Source: Lichenostomus cassidix
Lineage: Eukaryota; Chordata; Aves; Passeriformes; Meliphagidae
DNA: 64,000 nucleotides
Assembly: GCA_008360975.2 (NCBI GenBank)
Contig: CM039194.1
Location: 9,596,426-9,660,425, forward strand
Reading direction: 5' to 3'
Below, in pieces: positions 22,676 to 34,714 of the stretch. The translations under genes and the position numbers were made by a program. The notes beneath the pieces were generated by a model. That model did not search any database. It was given only the letters and a program-made list of their open reading frames with translations, and was not told the DNA's origin. How positions within the stretch are numbered: position 1 is the stretch's first letter; each line of letters begins with the position of its first letter.

Positions 22676-25600
22676 CAATCTTTTTTTCTCCATATTTGAT
22701 GCTCAGTTATTGATCTACAACTCACAAACCCTTCTGCTTACCTACTTCAGTGACACCTCCATCGCAAAACTGAATTCCTGTATTGCAGTGCTCAGTTTTA
22801 CAGGTTAATAGTTTGTCATTTGCTTGAACGCACAGGAACTTGTTGGCAATTCATCATTCTGCCTTAGTTCCTTTTGTTGAATAGGCAGGTCCTGGTAAAG
22901 CTGACCTTTGCACAGGTTTAATGTTTCCCCTTCACACCTTCAAGGCTAAGGAGTTTGACTGACATCAATAATTAATTTTTGAACAAATACAGCACACCTT
23001 TTCCTATGGTTCCCCTACAAGGTATGAGTCTTTGTGCATTGCAAAGGCATGTCATGAACAGGAGGGTCCAAAGGACACTGGTGGGAATTGAAGTCCAAAA
23101 TTCAGCCGTCTCAGTGCAGTTGTTAGTGCTGTGTCTCACCTCTGCTGTGCTCTCATGTCCTTCTGGGTGCCACAGACCAGACAGAAAAATATGTGTGTGC
23201 TCAGTACATTCACAACAGGCTGGACCAGCTGCACCGAACAACTCAAATATCTGCTTTGGGCAAATGTAATGATCACAACAGGTCATTCTGGGAGCAGGTT
23301 AACTTCAATTGACTGTGTATGTCAGAGAAATTAAAACAAAAAAAAAGATCCTCAGATTCTGCCCAAGCAGTGAGGTCCCAGAAAAAAAAGAGGGCATGAT
23401 GTGGAGAAATCCTGCAGTGGCTTTGCCCCTTCCTATGCTATCCTGGCCTGAATGGGAGGTCTTGGTTTGCAGGGCCACATGAGGACTGGAACATTGCAGC
23501 AGGTCATCTCTCTTCTCTTTCCTTTCCAGGTGATGTGGGTGAGATGTAAGCCAACTTGGGTTGGCAGAGACAGAGAAACTGTCTTCTTTGACAGTCTGAT
23601 GGGAATTAAGCACTCACATAAGGCAATGGAGAAAAGGGAAGATGATTTATTAATATAGAGTATTTACCTCTCCTGGTATGGCTGACCATTGCTCATCTGA
23701 TTTATCAATCTGAACTAGTCACCAGTATTGGCACAAAAACCTTAACAGGCAGAAGAGGTTATTGTGAGAGCAAATGATGCAAAATTGTAAAAAAATCTTT
23801 CCTAAGTCTGCCTTGTCAGCTTTGCTGTGTATGTCAGCATGTGCTGGCAACTAAGAAAAAGAACAGTTAAAAAACAGTAAGTCATCAATGTGCACAAATA
23901 ATCTGTCTCATATTTTGCTTGCTGGGTATTTGTTATTATAATTTCTGTTCTTTTCAAGGATGCTCAGACTAAACAGCCAGGGTACTTTTAGCCAATATTA
24001 TTTTTATCATTCCCCTTTTCCTTTATATAAAACATTTTTGAAATACCCACTTTGAAATTTGGGTAAACTAGCATGCCAATGCCTTCAGCTTTCAGAGTCC
24101 TGAATCCTAAACCATGCTGGCCATGACTCGACCTAGCAAGAGACTGATCTGGGGAAGAGGGAGGAATCTGGACAACAGGTGCTCTGTCAGAATTCCTCGC
24201 CTTTGAGGGCAGCATAACTTACAGTGCAATTTGTATTGCAACATAAATCAGGGCTGCCTCGAGCTCCACGTAATTCCTCTGGTGCAGAGTCTGCAGTTCA
24301 TGTGATACGGTGGGGGCTGAGGGCTGCTGCTGCAACAGATGTTGGTGAAGAAATGAGGTGACAAGTGACATGGCCTCCATGGCACCAGCCTCCAAAAACA
24401 AGTGATGGACAAGGGCAGCTTTCTGACGGTGGCAACTCCTCAGCAGCAGATAGACAAAGGGAAGATTTGGGGAAGGTCATTCAGTTATAGAAGGCACCAC
24501 ACAGAGGCTTTGGAACAGCCCATTCAGAGTTCTTCTTGCATCTTGAGAAAATGGTAAAAATCTGAATCAAAACAGAGGAAAAGTGAGATGAGTGAGGTTT
24601 GCCCTTCTGCATGCAAGGTGGAGGAGGATTTGCTTTGCTTTTGAACATACATCAATGAGGCCTTCCTGTCACATATAGAAAGGGAACACTTCTACAGGTG
24701 TGTTTAGATTTGCAGGAGTCTTTCCAAATGTGCAGTATTTAACATTACAGGTTCTGCTGGAAGATGCTCAGTGAATCCTATTGCAGGTGGTTATTTCAGT
24801 CTCCATGTGCAGGAAGCAAGGGAAAATTTGTAGGTGGATTGAGCCTGGGATGAACAATCTCTGGGAGGAACTACAGCCAGCTCTGGTGAGGAGATCTGTG
24901 TATTCTGTTGTTATGAGATTCCATGTACATAAATCTGCACTGTAGCACAGGAATCCCTATGATCTGCAGTTTCCGTGGCTGCTGAGCAGTGGTGGAGAGA
25001 CATCAGCTTCTAAACACTGCTTTACATTTCCCTCTTGTCAATGAATCTGTGTGAGTTTGTAGACACTCAGCTCCTGAGGAATTCCCATCGCCTTCATTCC
25101 AAGGATGAACTGGATTAGGTTCTCCCCACGTGTCTAACCCTGCAGGGCCCAAGTCTTGCTGCCCAGCAAACCCAGCATGAAGCCAGACAACACTGGCCAC
25201 TTATAATGTGTAAGGAATTCAGCTATCTCCATTCTCTTGGCTTGAGTATGACAATGCAGCTGTGCCACATGCCCATGCAGACAAGGGGGCAGAAAATCCT
25301 CCTGAATCTTGCCGTCATGGTGTTTTGACCTCATTCTGGGGCAACTCTTGTATATGCTGTAATGTCCAGACACCAAAAGAGCAGCAAAGATTGATATTTC
25401 ATGGCCATTGTAGGACAAACTCAAACATATGGATGCAGGATGGAGGTGGGACATGGTTCTCATCAAGTCATACTCTTAAGTAATGTTCTTGTCACAAAAC
25501 TCTGAAAAAATGGGAGTCACCTGGCGCTAGAACAGATGTCACTGTTCTTCAACCAAACTCCATTTCTAATCCTCTGTTTTTAATGTGTTTGAGACAGACG

Positions 25601-25850
25601 GTAAAAAAAAAAGGAGGGAGAAGGAAGTCCAGGAGAATTGTAGATCTTTACTGCACATACCATGAAGAGGCAGCACAGTGGAAGGCACTGCTGAGCTTTG
25701 AGGAGCTGGCAGGCTTGAAAGTTTGTAGCAGCATTGCAAGCAGCTTTCCCTTTTACTGGAACTTGGAAAATTCATTAGGACTGAAAATTGCCAGATCTGT
25801 TCCAAAGGGAAGAGAGAAGGGTCATGTAAAGTTTTGAGAAAATTCAAAAC
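22676..25850. other. Non-coding DNA, no gene recognised
   Basis: Short overlapping frames up to 110 codons occur on both strands, without motifs. Nothing resembling an RNA gene or a known repeat was seen. Confidence 0.5.
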
Positions 25851-25855
25851 GCTTT

Positions 25856-25890
25856 TTTCTTTCCTTTTTTTTCTTTTTTTTTTTTTTTTT
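25856..25890. repeat. Poly-T / pyrimidine tract
   Basis: Eight T residues (25865-25872), one C, then 17 T residues (25874-25890). It could be the poly-A tail of a minus-strand retrocopy, but the sequence to the right is not recognisable. Confidence 0.85.
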
Positions 25891-27425
25891 AAGAATTTAC
25901 AGATTGTGAGAAATTGACCTGAGCTTCCAATTGAAAAATTTTGTCAAACATTTATGTTGGGTGGGGTGGATCCAGCCAGGAGATACAGTGATGAAGTGTT
26001 GGGCCTGGGCAGTTTCCACTGGCAGAGATCTCCTGGAAGCCAGGCTGGATTTTAAAGCTCCCAGCAGGAGCAAAGCTGGCCACTGGTGCTCATTCTGTTC
26101 TGCTGCTCCATCGGCACTAATCCACACGTGCAGCAGCACCCCCGTTATTTATAGCTGACTTACATTCAAAAGTTGGTTATGAATGTGCACCAGAAAGATG
26201 CAGAAGGAAACCTGGAGGATGCCAAAGGCAGAGGGGCTGTGCAAAGTGTGTATCCAAAGGGTGAGGGCAGGGGTGGGAGCACGGAGCAGGTTGATAATGA
26301 GTTCTGAAAGCTGGGATTTGTTGGCTGCTGTTTAACAAAATGGAAAAGCGAGGTAGAGTGCAATTAGGAGGATTACTGTGAGCTCATAACTCCTCCCCAG
26401 CTCCTGAGAGAGTGGTTTGTTCAACTGACCTTTTGTTGGGCTGGGCTGGAAAGATATAAATTAGCTCAATGCACGAATATTTTCATTTAATAAAACTGCC
26501 CCCAAATTTGTTTGGAGTTCCCAGGCTTCTTGGGAGAAAAAGAAAGAGATCTATTATGTTCTACAAAAACAATGACATTTTACCCTCTGTATTTACTCTC
26601 CCAATAGAAAATCTGCAGTCGGCCAAGGTCCCTATCACTGCAGCTCTCCCTCCCTGCATTCCACATGCCCTTACAAGCACCCAAAATCCACCCAGAAAAG
26701 CACTTCATTCATCAGCCAGGACTTCACCTTCCCTGCAGGAAAACAAATCGCCCCAAAGTCCTACTGACAGATAAACCTTCTTACCTTGAAGAAGTTAAAA
26801 ATAGATGAAGAACAGAAAACCATTCAGAAGGGAAACCCAGGATCTGCTGGAGGCACATTTTGGGTTATCTCCCAAGGGCATTGGGGGCAGGCAGGGCAGG
26901 ATCACTTGGTGCCCAGCAGCTGGTGAAGCCTGGGCATGTCTCCCTCGTGCCTGCTGCTTCCAAACTGACCATTAGAGGAGGGCAGGGCCTGGCAATAGCT
27001 CTGAAAGCTCAACAACAAATAAATGTTCATTTGGAAGCTCCAGTGGCACCCCTTGTGCCATGCTGCTTGGATGAAATGTGCTGATCTGTCCTCTCCAGCA
27101 GTGGCATGGGGAGGGTCAAGGGGCAGCAGCACCGAGTTAGGGGACATGGGCAGTGTGAAGCAATCCCTCCTCTCTCTTTGCCTCAGCTCCTTTGAGCCAA
27201 GGCACACACAGAGGTTTCGGGGCAGACACTGTCCAGTAATTAGCCCCTTGCTTTAATTGTTAATATCCCCTCCATGGTGCTCCAGACACCAGATGCTGCT
27301 GCAGGCAGGTCTGCCCATTCTTCCCCAGTGCATTTTGCAGAGCCTGAGGTAGACAGCACAACCTGAGGGGAAAATGCAGAAAACAAGGGGGTCATTTTAT
27401 ACCCAAACTGGAAAGGGGAATCCTG
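25891..27425. other. Non-coding DNA, no gene recognised
   Basis: Only short motif-free frames occur; the largest are about 100 codons at 26469-26774 (plus) and 26902-27207 (minus). AT-rich DNA at 26450-26600 contains homeobox-type cores but no repeat. Confidence 0.5.
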
Positions 27426-27429
27426 GGCC

Positions 27430-27695
27430 AATCACAGAATGGTTTGGGTTGGAAGGGACCCTAAAGATCATCTTGTTTTAACCCCTGCCTTGGGCAGGGA
27501 CACCTTCCACTAGACCAGGGTGGCTCCGAGCCACATCATCCTGAACACTTACAGGAATGAGGCATCCACGTCTTCTCTGGGCATCCTGTGCAAGGGCCTC
27601 ACCACCCTCACAGGAAAGAGTTTCTTCCTAAAATCTGATCTCACCCTGCCCTCTGTCAGTTTGAAGCCATTTCCCTTTGGGGGCTGACAGGACTC
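27430..27695 (-). mobile_element. CR1 LINE fragment, 3' end, antisense
   Basis: It starts AATCACAGAATGG, followed by the hallmark 'TTTGGGTTGGAAGGGACC', then 'CCTTCCACTAGACCAGGGTGG', 'CTTCTCTGGGCATCCTGTG' and 'CACCACCCTCACAGGAAAGAG', ending near 'TTTGAAGCCATTTCCC'. This is the best-preserved CR1 3' end in the window, about 265 bases. The terminal ATTCTGTGATT motif faces left, so the element is on the minus strand. It is 5'-truncated with several small changes from the usual avian sequence and is non-functional. Confidence 0.93.
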
Positions 27696-27699
27696 TGGT

Positions 27700-29505
27700 G
27701 CTCTAAGCAAGGACAGGTTTGGACACAGGCACTGAGATGGGTGTCAGTGGTCTCAGGGGCACTGCAGAAATGTGGAGAAAGGGAGCCATTGAAAAGTCAC
27801 TAAAAGATCCTCTTTCCTTTGAAAACCTCCCCATGTGGTTTGCCTGAGTACCAAGCAACTTAATTGTTGGATGCATTTAAGTAATATTAAACTCTGCCTT
27901 TTTTTCTTCATGTTCAAAGGGAAAGAGGCTGTATCGGTGCGATTCATTTTTTAAAGCCTTTTAAAAGTTCTCTTTGGCAACACCTCTTTGAAGTCTAATC
28001 CAATCTGCAATATATGTCTTCCAAGTTAATCCCAACTTTTGCAGGACAACCAGAAACGTTACATAAAGTCCTTCCAAAGAACAACAGCAGTGCAAAGCAC
28101 AAAATAGTGAAATCTCCTGGCAAGTGGAATAATTTTGCTATTTACAACAGCATAAACCCCCAGTTACTTCAGCAGTGTGTTGACCATGCAGGCCCAGCCC
28201 TCCTGGAAACCAATTTACTTCACAGTTTTGCTGGATTTATTCTGTATTTGCCACTCAAAGTGAGATTTCGGTTCAAAATGTTAATTTTTAATAAAGCAGC
28301 AGTTTTATTTTAGAAACTTCCAGGAACTGTTTCTGGTTTGTGTTCATTGCAGAGCTTTATAGCTTTCTCAGGATCTCTGGACCTTCCATATGCATTTTCT
28401 AAGTACCTTCCTTCACAATCTGTGCTGTATTATGTGTGATCCCTGAAGAGTGAAGTTAGGTACTCCTTCTGATACAAAAGAAAGCGCTGGGTTAAAAAAA
28501 AGGAGTGGAAAGACCCTTAAATAGAAAGGAATATCATAAGTGGAAATTAAATTCTGGGTTACTCTACCAATCAAATATGGCAAATAAACATCTCTTTAGG
28601 GTTGGCAGACAAAGTCCTCTGGCTTCAAGTCAAAGAAGGAAAAATCAAACCTGGAAATAAGAGGTAACCTTTTAAACACAGTGTAACTTATTAATAAAAC
28701 AACTTCCCAAGGGACATGATAGAGTCTCCATCACTCAAACTCTGGTCTTGTTGTCCATGAGGATTTTCCTCACAGGATGCCTTTCTCCAGCTAACCCTCC
28801 AAAACCCAGTTCTTTGTCCCACAGGGTTAAACCTGAATACTTTCCTCATCTCCTCATCTCAAATCACCCTTTTTGCTCAGCCTAACAGGATGACTAACGT
28901 AATTACACACCACAGAGATGGTTTTCTAAGCCTGTGTTGGTTTTGACATCAACTGCTTCTCCAAGGGCTTTTGTGCCCCAAAGCCTCTCCATTGTTTTCC
29001 AAGAATATTTGGTCTAATGAATAAGCAACTCTTCTCTGCCTCTCCAAAACAGTCCTTTGGAAAAATCCATGAGAGGGCTCTGTCATGTGCTGTAGAATTT
29101 GGTGCAGGAAGAATTGGCTTGAGTGAGAGAAGTGCAGCCTTGTTTTTTGTGTGATCTCCAGGACCTCCCAAACTGGCCCTGTGTGTCTCCAGACTGAGCT
29201 AGGAAAGGCTTTATGGTAAGGTTTGCCCCAAAACCCCTCAAGCACTGAACTATGTTCCTGCTTCTTTGTCATCAGAGCAACACCTGGGCAAAAGCAGAGG
29301 CTGCTCTGAGCTGCTGTGGGTTTGGCTGTTGGGCTCTATGTTCCTGGATGGTAGATGCAGGGAAATGTTATGCTCCTGAGCCAGCTTTTCTGGGCCACAA
29401 CTGCTTTCCAGGACTTTCATTATGTGGCACAGGTGTTCTGCATTATAACTCATTTTTCGCTCCCAGGGCTGTAAGGGGATAGGGCAGTCCTACTTATTAT
29501 TGTAG
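27700..29505. other. Non-coding DNA, no gene recognised
   Basis: Frames of 60-107 codons have no recognised motif. No other repeat or RNA gene was seen. Confidence 0.5.
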
Positions 29506-29509
29506 TTGG

Positions 29510-29526
29510 TTTTTTTTTTTTTTTTT
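29510..29526. repeat. 17-base poly-T tract
   Basis: A pure T run with no recognisable retrocopy beside it. A simple homopolymer tract, likely variable in length between individuals. Confidence 0.9.
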
Positions 29527-31400
29527 GCAAATGATCTGCATTGGTGTTCACAGTTTGCTGATGGCTCATTTGTACCGTGAATGGTATTGATACGTCTGGA
29601 AATGTGACCCAGCAGATTTACTGCACAATTGGCAGCATTAGAGAACCCTGAGACATCAGCCAAAACCCAGAATAGATTAGGTAGATTGCTATTGCATATA
29701 CAATATACTTCTCCAGTGTTCTTCTTGGGGTTCTTTTGGATGCAGCTAAATGTGTTTGGCTATGGAACATAAATCTGTTTCCATCTGCATTTATTTACCT
29801 TGTAGGGTGTACAGGATGTTGGTGTGTCATCTGTGCATGCACATGTGCCTGTGTGTTCCTATATATGGGTTTAAACACATGTATATTATGCATCTACCAC
29901 ATATTTTTCGGTTCAAGAACCTCTCATATGTTATTCCATCTGTTCCCTTTTACTGATGTAAAAGACGTTTAGTGAAAACAGTTATTTTCCCTTATTCTCT
30001 TTCCTGAAGATGTGCTGTTGGTCTGCAAGAGAAAACATAATAACAATGTTTATACAGCAGAGACATCAATGTAGTGTAGACTTTGCAAATAGAAAATAGT
30101 GATATGTGGAACTGATAAAATCTTAGGCAAGATTTTTCTGCAAAAAAAAAGTGATGAAAACAAAATTTCCATTAAGAATAACTTTTTGGTAGAGACATAC
30201 ATAAAATTTGTACTTTTCAGGAGATATATTTCGGTGCCTGGGTTTTCCTTTTTCCAGTGAAAAGACAAAATTTTTAGCAGAAGCAAAGCACTGTCCATGG
30301 ATTTCTTTTCATTGGAATAACAATTTTCCACAGAAAAACCCCAGCTGGGTTTTTTAAAAAAATTTTTAAGGCGGTCTAGCTGTGTGGTTTTCTGGCTTGA
30401 GACAATAATTTCAGAACTGACTTAAACTAATATCTGTCTAGATGGACAAACCTAAGCTAAATGTAGGTCCAATGCAACACTCATGTCCCAGATCTTTGCC
30501 TTGTGGCCTTTATGACTCCACAGTGTTTCACCAGAATAATCTGACCCCTTTCTCAGAGTGATAAACAACTCATTAGATCATGCTGCCACCTTCAGCGTGG
30601 GATGACCCCTTTTTCTGCCCAAAAAACTGCTCCCCTTACTTGTGGTGAGCACAGGACCCAACAACTGGTTATGGAAGTACTAAATTTGTGCAGCCATAGT
30701 GGGGAAGGACATGTCCTGTACTCCAAAGGCTGCACAAGAACATGGAACAGTTATTATATGATTTCAGATGAGAAAACCCATATTTGCATCCAATTTGATT
30801 TTACTAAGTTTATACCTGAAGGTGACTCATGCAAAGGCAGCAGTTGGGTTTTTTAGGCAGCCAGGGGCTGCTACAGCTCTGAAGAGACCATCTGAATTCA
30901 AGTAGGATGAATTGAAGTTAATAAAAGGATTAAAATGTCCACAGGTAAACACCTGTGCCATTGTCACTCCATCCTCTAAACTTTACCTCACATGGAGGCT
31001 TTCCCAAAATCAAAACACCTATGGATTTCTTTTTTCCTGCCTGCAGAAGATCTGGCCTTGAGCAAAAAGCAGTAGAAGAACTTCAGCAAAAATAATTCCT
31101 CTGCCCTTACCAGAGTTATATTTCCAAGAATACAGTCCCTGAAGAAAAGGGAGACCAACTTATTATTTTAGTTTTAAACTGAAAACTGAGATTCTACCTC
31201 AAATTTCTTGGTCTCCTCTGCTGAGAAGAAAAGTTAGAAAGGCCAGTGGCTTTGCAGACCTACAAAATTCACCCAGAGCCGTTCTGAAAATAAACAGCAT
31301 CAGAACGAGATAGTTTTGCTGAAATAAAACCCTGCAGTAATAAAACAAATGACTAACACTTTCTATTGGTCTACATAGCATAGAACACGAAACATACATG
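29527..31400. other. Non-coding DNA, AT-rich
   Basis: Short frames only. A/T-rich palindromic runs occur around 30351-30369. No gene or interspersed repeat was recognised. Confidence 0.5.
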
Positions 31401-31405
31401 TAAGC

Positions 31406-31434
31406 AAGTCAAGATGGATGAGTCATCTTGACTT
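31406..31434. repeat. 29-bp palindrome overlapping an AP-1 consensus site
   Basis: Exact 11-base arms (31406-31416 and 31424-31434) flank a 7-base centre. The AP-1 consensus TGAGTCA (31419-31425) spans the centre and the first bases of the right arm. It could act as a DNA palindrome, or as a hairpin if transcribed. Confidence 0.75.
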
Positions 31435-32785
31435 AATAAAACTTACAAATACTTGCTAAATATTTGAGAAGTCACATGCCAGGAGCCTTCATCACTTGTT
31501 TTGTTAGACTCCTGCTTTGCCAAGTCAAAACAGTCAGAAATCATAAAAAATAATCCACACAATCTGTCTGAAAACACAGTTTTCTTGCATTATTTTTCTT
31601 GCTTTACAGCACAGAGTCCTTCATTCTGCTGTCAAAATTTTGCAATAGAGAGCATGACTTCCTCTTCATAAGGTAAGCAAATGTTTTGCGTTTATCAAGT
31701 TCCCAGAGTCTAAATGGAGGGAGAGTCAGCAGACCTCACATGTTTATGTTTCTTTACTGGAAATGAGCCACGGGAAGTTGCAGTTAAAAGGCTGCTGTGT
31801 CTTGGGGTTCAAGGGACACAATAGGCTTCAATGACTTTAACATTGCTGAACATCTGAAGCTCTGTTTGCCTTAAATATGAATTATAAGTGTTCAGAGCCT
31901 CCACAAACAGGGCTGGAAACCAGAAAACTACATTTATTCATGAAGCCCACTGCTGGTTTGCATTGGTTCACAATCTTGTTTTCCTATTAAAAGAATAATA
32001 ATTGCCCTCACCCCTGCACCACCAACCTAAACCACATCCAGCCTAGAAGTCCAACATCTGGGTTTCTCTGGACACATTTTCACTCTTTTCTTGGAAATTT
32101 TGCCTGAGTTCAATTTGGAGATTTTAAAAAAAATTTAGGAGGGGATATCCAGATGTTTAGTAATCCATCTGGGTTATTGTGCCAGTTAGGCTGCTGACCA
32201 CCCTGAAATTTCAGCTCTGTCCATTGTCTGTGAGTAGATCAAAGCAATCCCCAACATGCAGTGAGATAAGTGCTCTGGGGATGGTCAGATCTTCAGCTCA
32301 GGAGCTGCAGGCAGAGCCTGCACCAGTGATAAACATGATGTGTTCAAGACACGGTGGGCTTGCTGTGCCAACACATGCACACAGGGACTGAGGCTTCCCA
32401 GAAATGTCAGGCTTGTTAAATATGTCAAAAAGTGGAAACCTCAACTGGTTTCTGGAAAGAAATATTGCAAGGCAACCCAGCAGTGCATGAAAAGTCCACA
32501 CAGGTGACAAGAAAAGCTTGTCATTTTGAACAAAAGCAGGGGATACAGCTGGACAGGTGGAAGAACAGAAGTTTCCGTGCCAATTTCCCTCCAAATTACC
32601 TGTGCAGGTTGAACCTGTTACTCACTCAGCAGAAATGTGATAATCAACAGTGAAACAGGCTGCTCTTCCCTTGCAACTGTGCTCCATAAATCAGAGCTCA
32701 GGTGTGGCCCTTTAGCAACAGAGATAAAACAGTGATTGAATGGCAGTGGAACAAAACAAGCAGTGGAAAGGGCTAAACGTTATAC
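31435..32785. other. Non-coding DNA, no gene recognised
   Basis: Motif-free short frames (up to 98 codons) and no repeats that I recognise. Confidence 0.5.
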
Positions 32786-32789
32786 ACCG

Positions 32790-32920
32790 ACTTGCTGGGG
32801 AATTAAATTAGCTTAATTGACCATAGATGGATAAAATTTCTCTCATTACCTGCTTGTGGTGTTTCATTTGCCATCGAGGGGCTTAGTGAAGCTTTAGCTC
32901 TCTGCTCTGCACATGTTCAG
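32790..32920. promoter_or_regulatory. Candidate conserved non-coding element
   Basis: An AT-rich core contains GGGGAATTAAATTAGCTTAA, a cluster of homeobox-type AATTA/TTAATT sites. Isolated CpGs are retained at 32777, 32789 and 32876. There is no open frame of note and no repeat. The enhancer-like reading is by texture alone. Confidence 0.22.
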
Positions 32921-34620
32921 TGCCTGGGAGGAGTTGGTGCTCTGCTGAGCCAGAGTTCTGCAGTTATAAACAGGAAGAAATATCATTTGGCTTTTAATGC
33001 AAAATTTGTGTCCCACAGCCTTCCTCCCTCAGAGTCATCATTTGTCTCTGACACAGAGGAGGAACAGCAACATTACTGGGAAAAGGAGAGAAGTTGCTCC
33101 TTTTTAGAGATGGCCTCTCTCCAGCATTGCTCCAGGGACAGCAGGTTGCTGAGCTCCAGTTGTAACTACAGAAATCAAATTTGCATCTGTCTGATCAGCT
33201 TCCCCATGAATGTACCCAACACTGACATAGGAATCACCTTTACCCCCGGAGGCTGTGGTTTGTCCCACATGGCACACCTTTTTTTGCTGTTGTCTGCAAG
33301 TGAAGGTGGAACACACTCCACAGACAAATTCGTGCAAACAAAAAATCTGTGAATCTCAATGATTTTGGAGAAGCTTGTCTGAGCAGTATACAGGGCAGTA
33401 CTGGAGCCCTGGTGAAGAATAATGGAGTCAAACCCTCATTCACAGAGGGAAAATCATCTTTCCCATTCTATCTACATACTGCTGGAGTGTTGCTGTGCTC
33501 TACATCTTCTGTTGCTTTGCTTTGGGTCCTAAAGGACGCTACTAATTGTGAATTAAAATTGATTCCCCATGTCCTGCTCTTCATGGTGCACACAGAGGGA
33601 AAATGCTCAAAGTTAGGCAACCTGTAACTGGAACAAAATGCATAGACCAAGTGTATTTCTTTCAAGGTTAAATGAACATCAAATCAGAGTGAATTTTCCT
33701 GTGAGGCTATAGGGTCACCATGGCTGCTCTGATCTGCTCTGCCTCTTCAAAGGCTGTTTGAAAACACTTTTTTTCAAGCAGCCAATGATTGCTACAAACA
33801 GAATCACTTACATTATTTACATTTTGGTATGTTTGACGCTCTGAAGGAAGAACTATACATTTGTGAGCTTTTTTAATTTTTCCAGTAAAAACAAGAGTAG
33901 TAAGGATGCAAAGAGGACAGCCCTTTCCAGATAGTCATTGTCCATTGCATATCTCTGGTCCCTGGACCTTGAACCTTACAGCACATGTGGGGTCTTCAGT
34001 GCACAAATCAGGATTTTATTGAGTTTTTTTCTGACTGCCTTCCTTTGGGGAGATGGCCAATGTTATAGAGAATTCTGCTCGTCACACCTGTACAAAAAAC
34101 CCTATACAATACCAATTATATTGGAGGAAATTGTGTGTGGTATAATTGTGGTTAATGCATAGTTTTTAATGTAATTTTTGGTGAAATAATGCACATTGTG
34201 AATAGGTATTAGAAATCACTGTTGCCTTAACCTGTGTTTGGTGCTTAAGTGAACTTCTTTTTTCTTGAACCCATTGCTGGTACCTTCCCAAATCCTTGCC
34301 TCAGGCCCTCTAAAAATCTGAGTTTCTGTATCAGTGGCTAGATGTTGTATTACTTCTTTTTAATTGTAAAATTTCATAAGTAGGAATACAAAAAAAAAAT
34401 TGTAAACCTGGCAGTTGAGCACTATTGCCTCTGCCAGTGGAAGAGGTGCTTTAGACAATTCTGTCTGAAATGAAATAACACAAAGCTCTTTTACAATATG
34501 TTAACATTACTGAGATTTAATTTTAATTAACACAGATCTTGTGGAGGATGGGAAATGAGCATCATTAAACCACCACTGTACTGGTAATATCTGTGGTGGC
34601 ACCACTGGTTAAATTTCCAC
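32921..34620. other. Non-coding DNA, no gene recognised
   Basis: The largest frame is 121 codons on the plus strand (32987-33352); it shows no domain, signal peptide or splice support. Nothing else was identified. Confidence 0.5.
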
Positions 34621-34625
34621 CAAGT

Positions 34626-34714
34626 TTATTTATTATTACAACTACAACTACAATAACAATAGCAATTACAATTACAATTGCAATTACAACAACAACTATA
34701 TTATTATTATTGCA
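34626..34714. repeat. Degenerate (TAC/CAA/ATT)n trinucleotide and hexanucleotide repeat
   Basis: Mixed units of ACT-ACA, ACA-ATA and AAT-TAC, ending in four ATT units, give an imperfect microsatellite of roughly 85-90 bases. The minus-strand frame across it (34565-34750) is a Val/Ile run produced by the repeat and is not a gene. Confidence 0.85.

Noticed and set aside
25856..25890. Poly-T tract as the tail of a processed pseudogene
   Set aside because: Neither flank gives a recognisable reverse-oriented coding sequence, and no target-site duplication was found.
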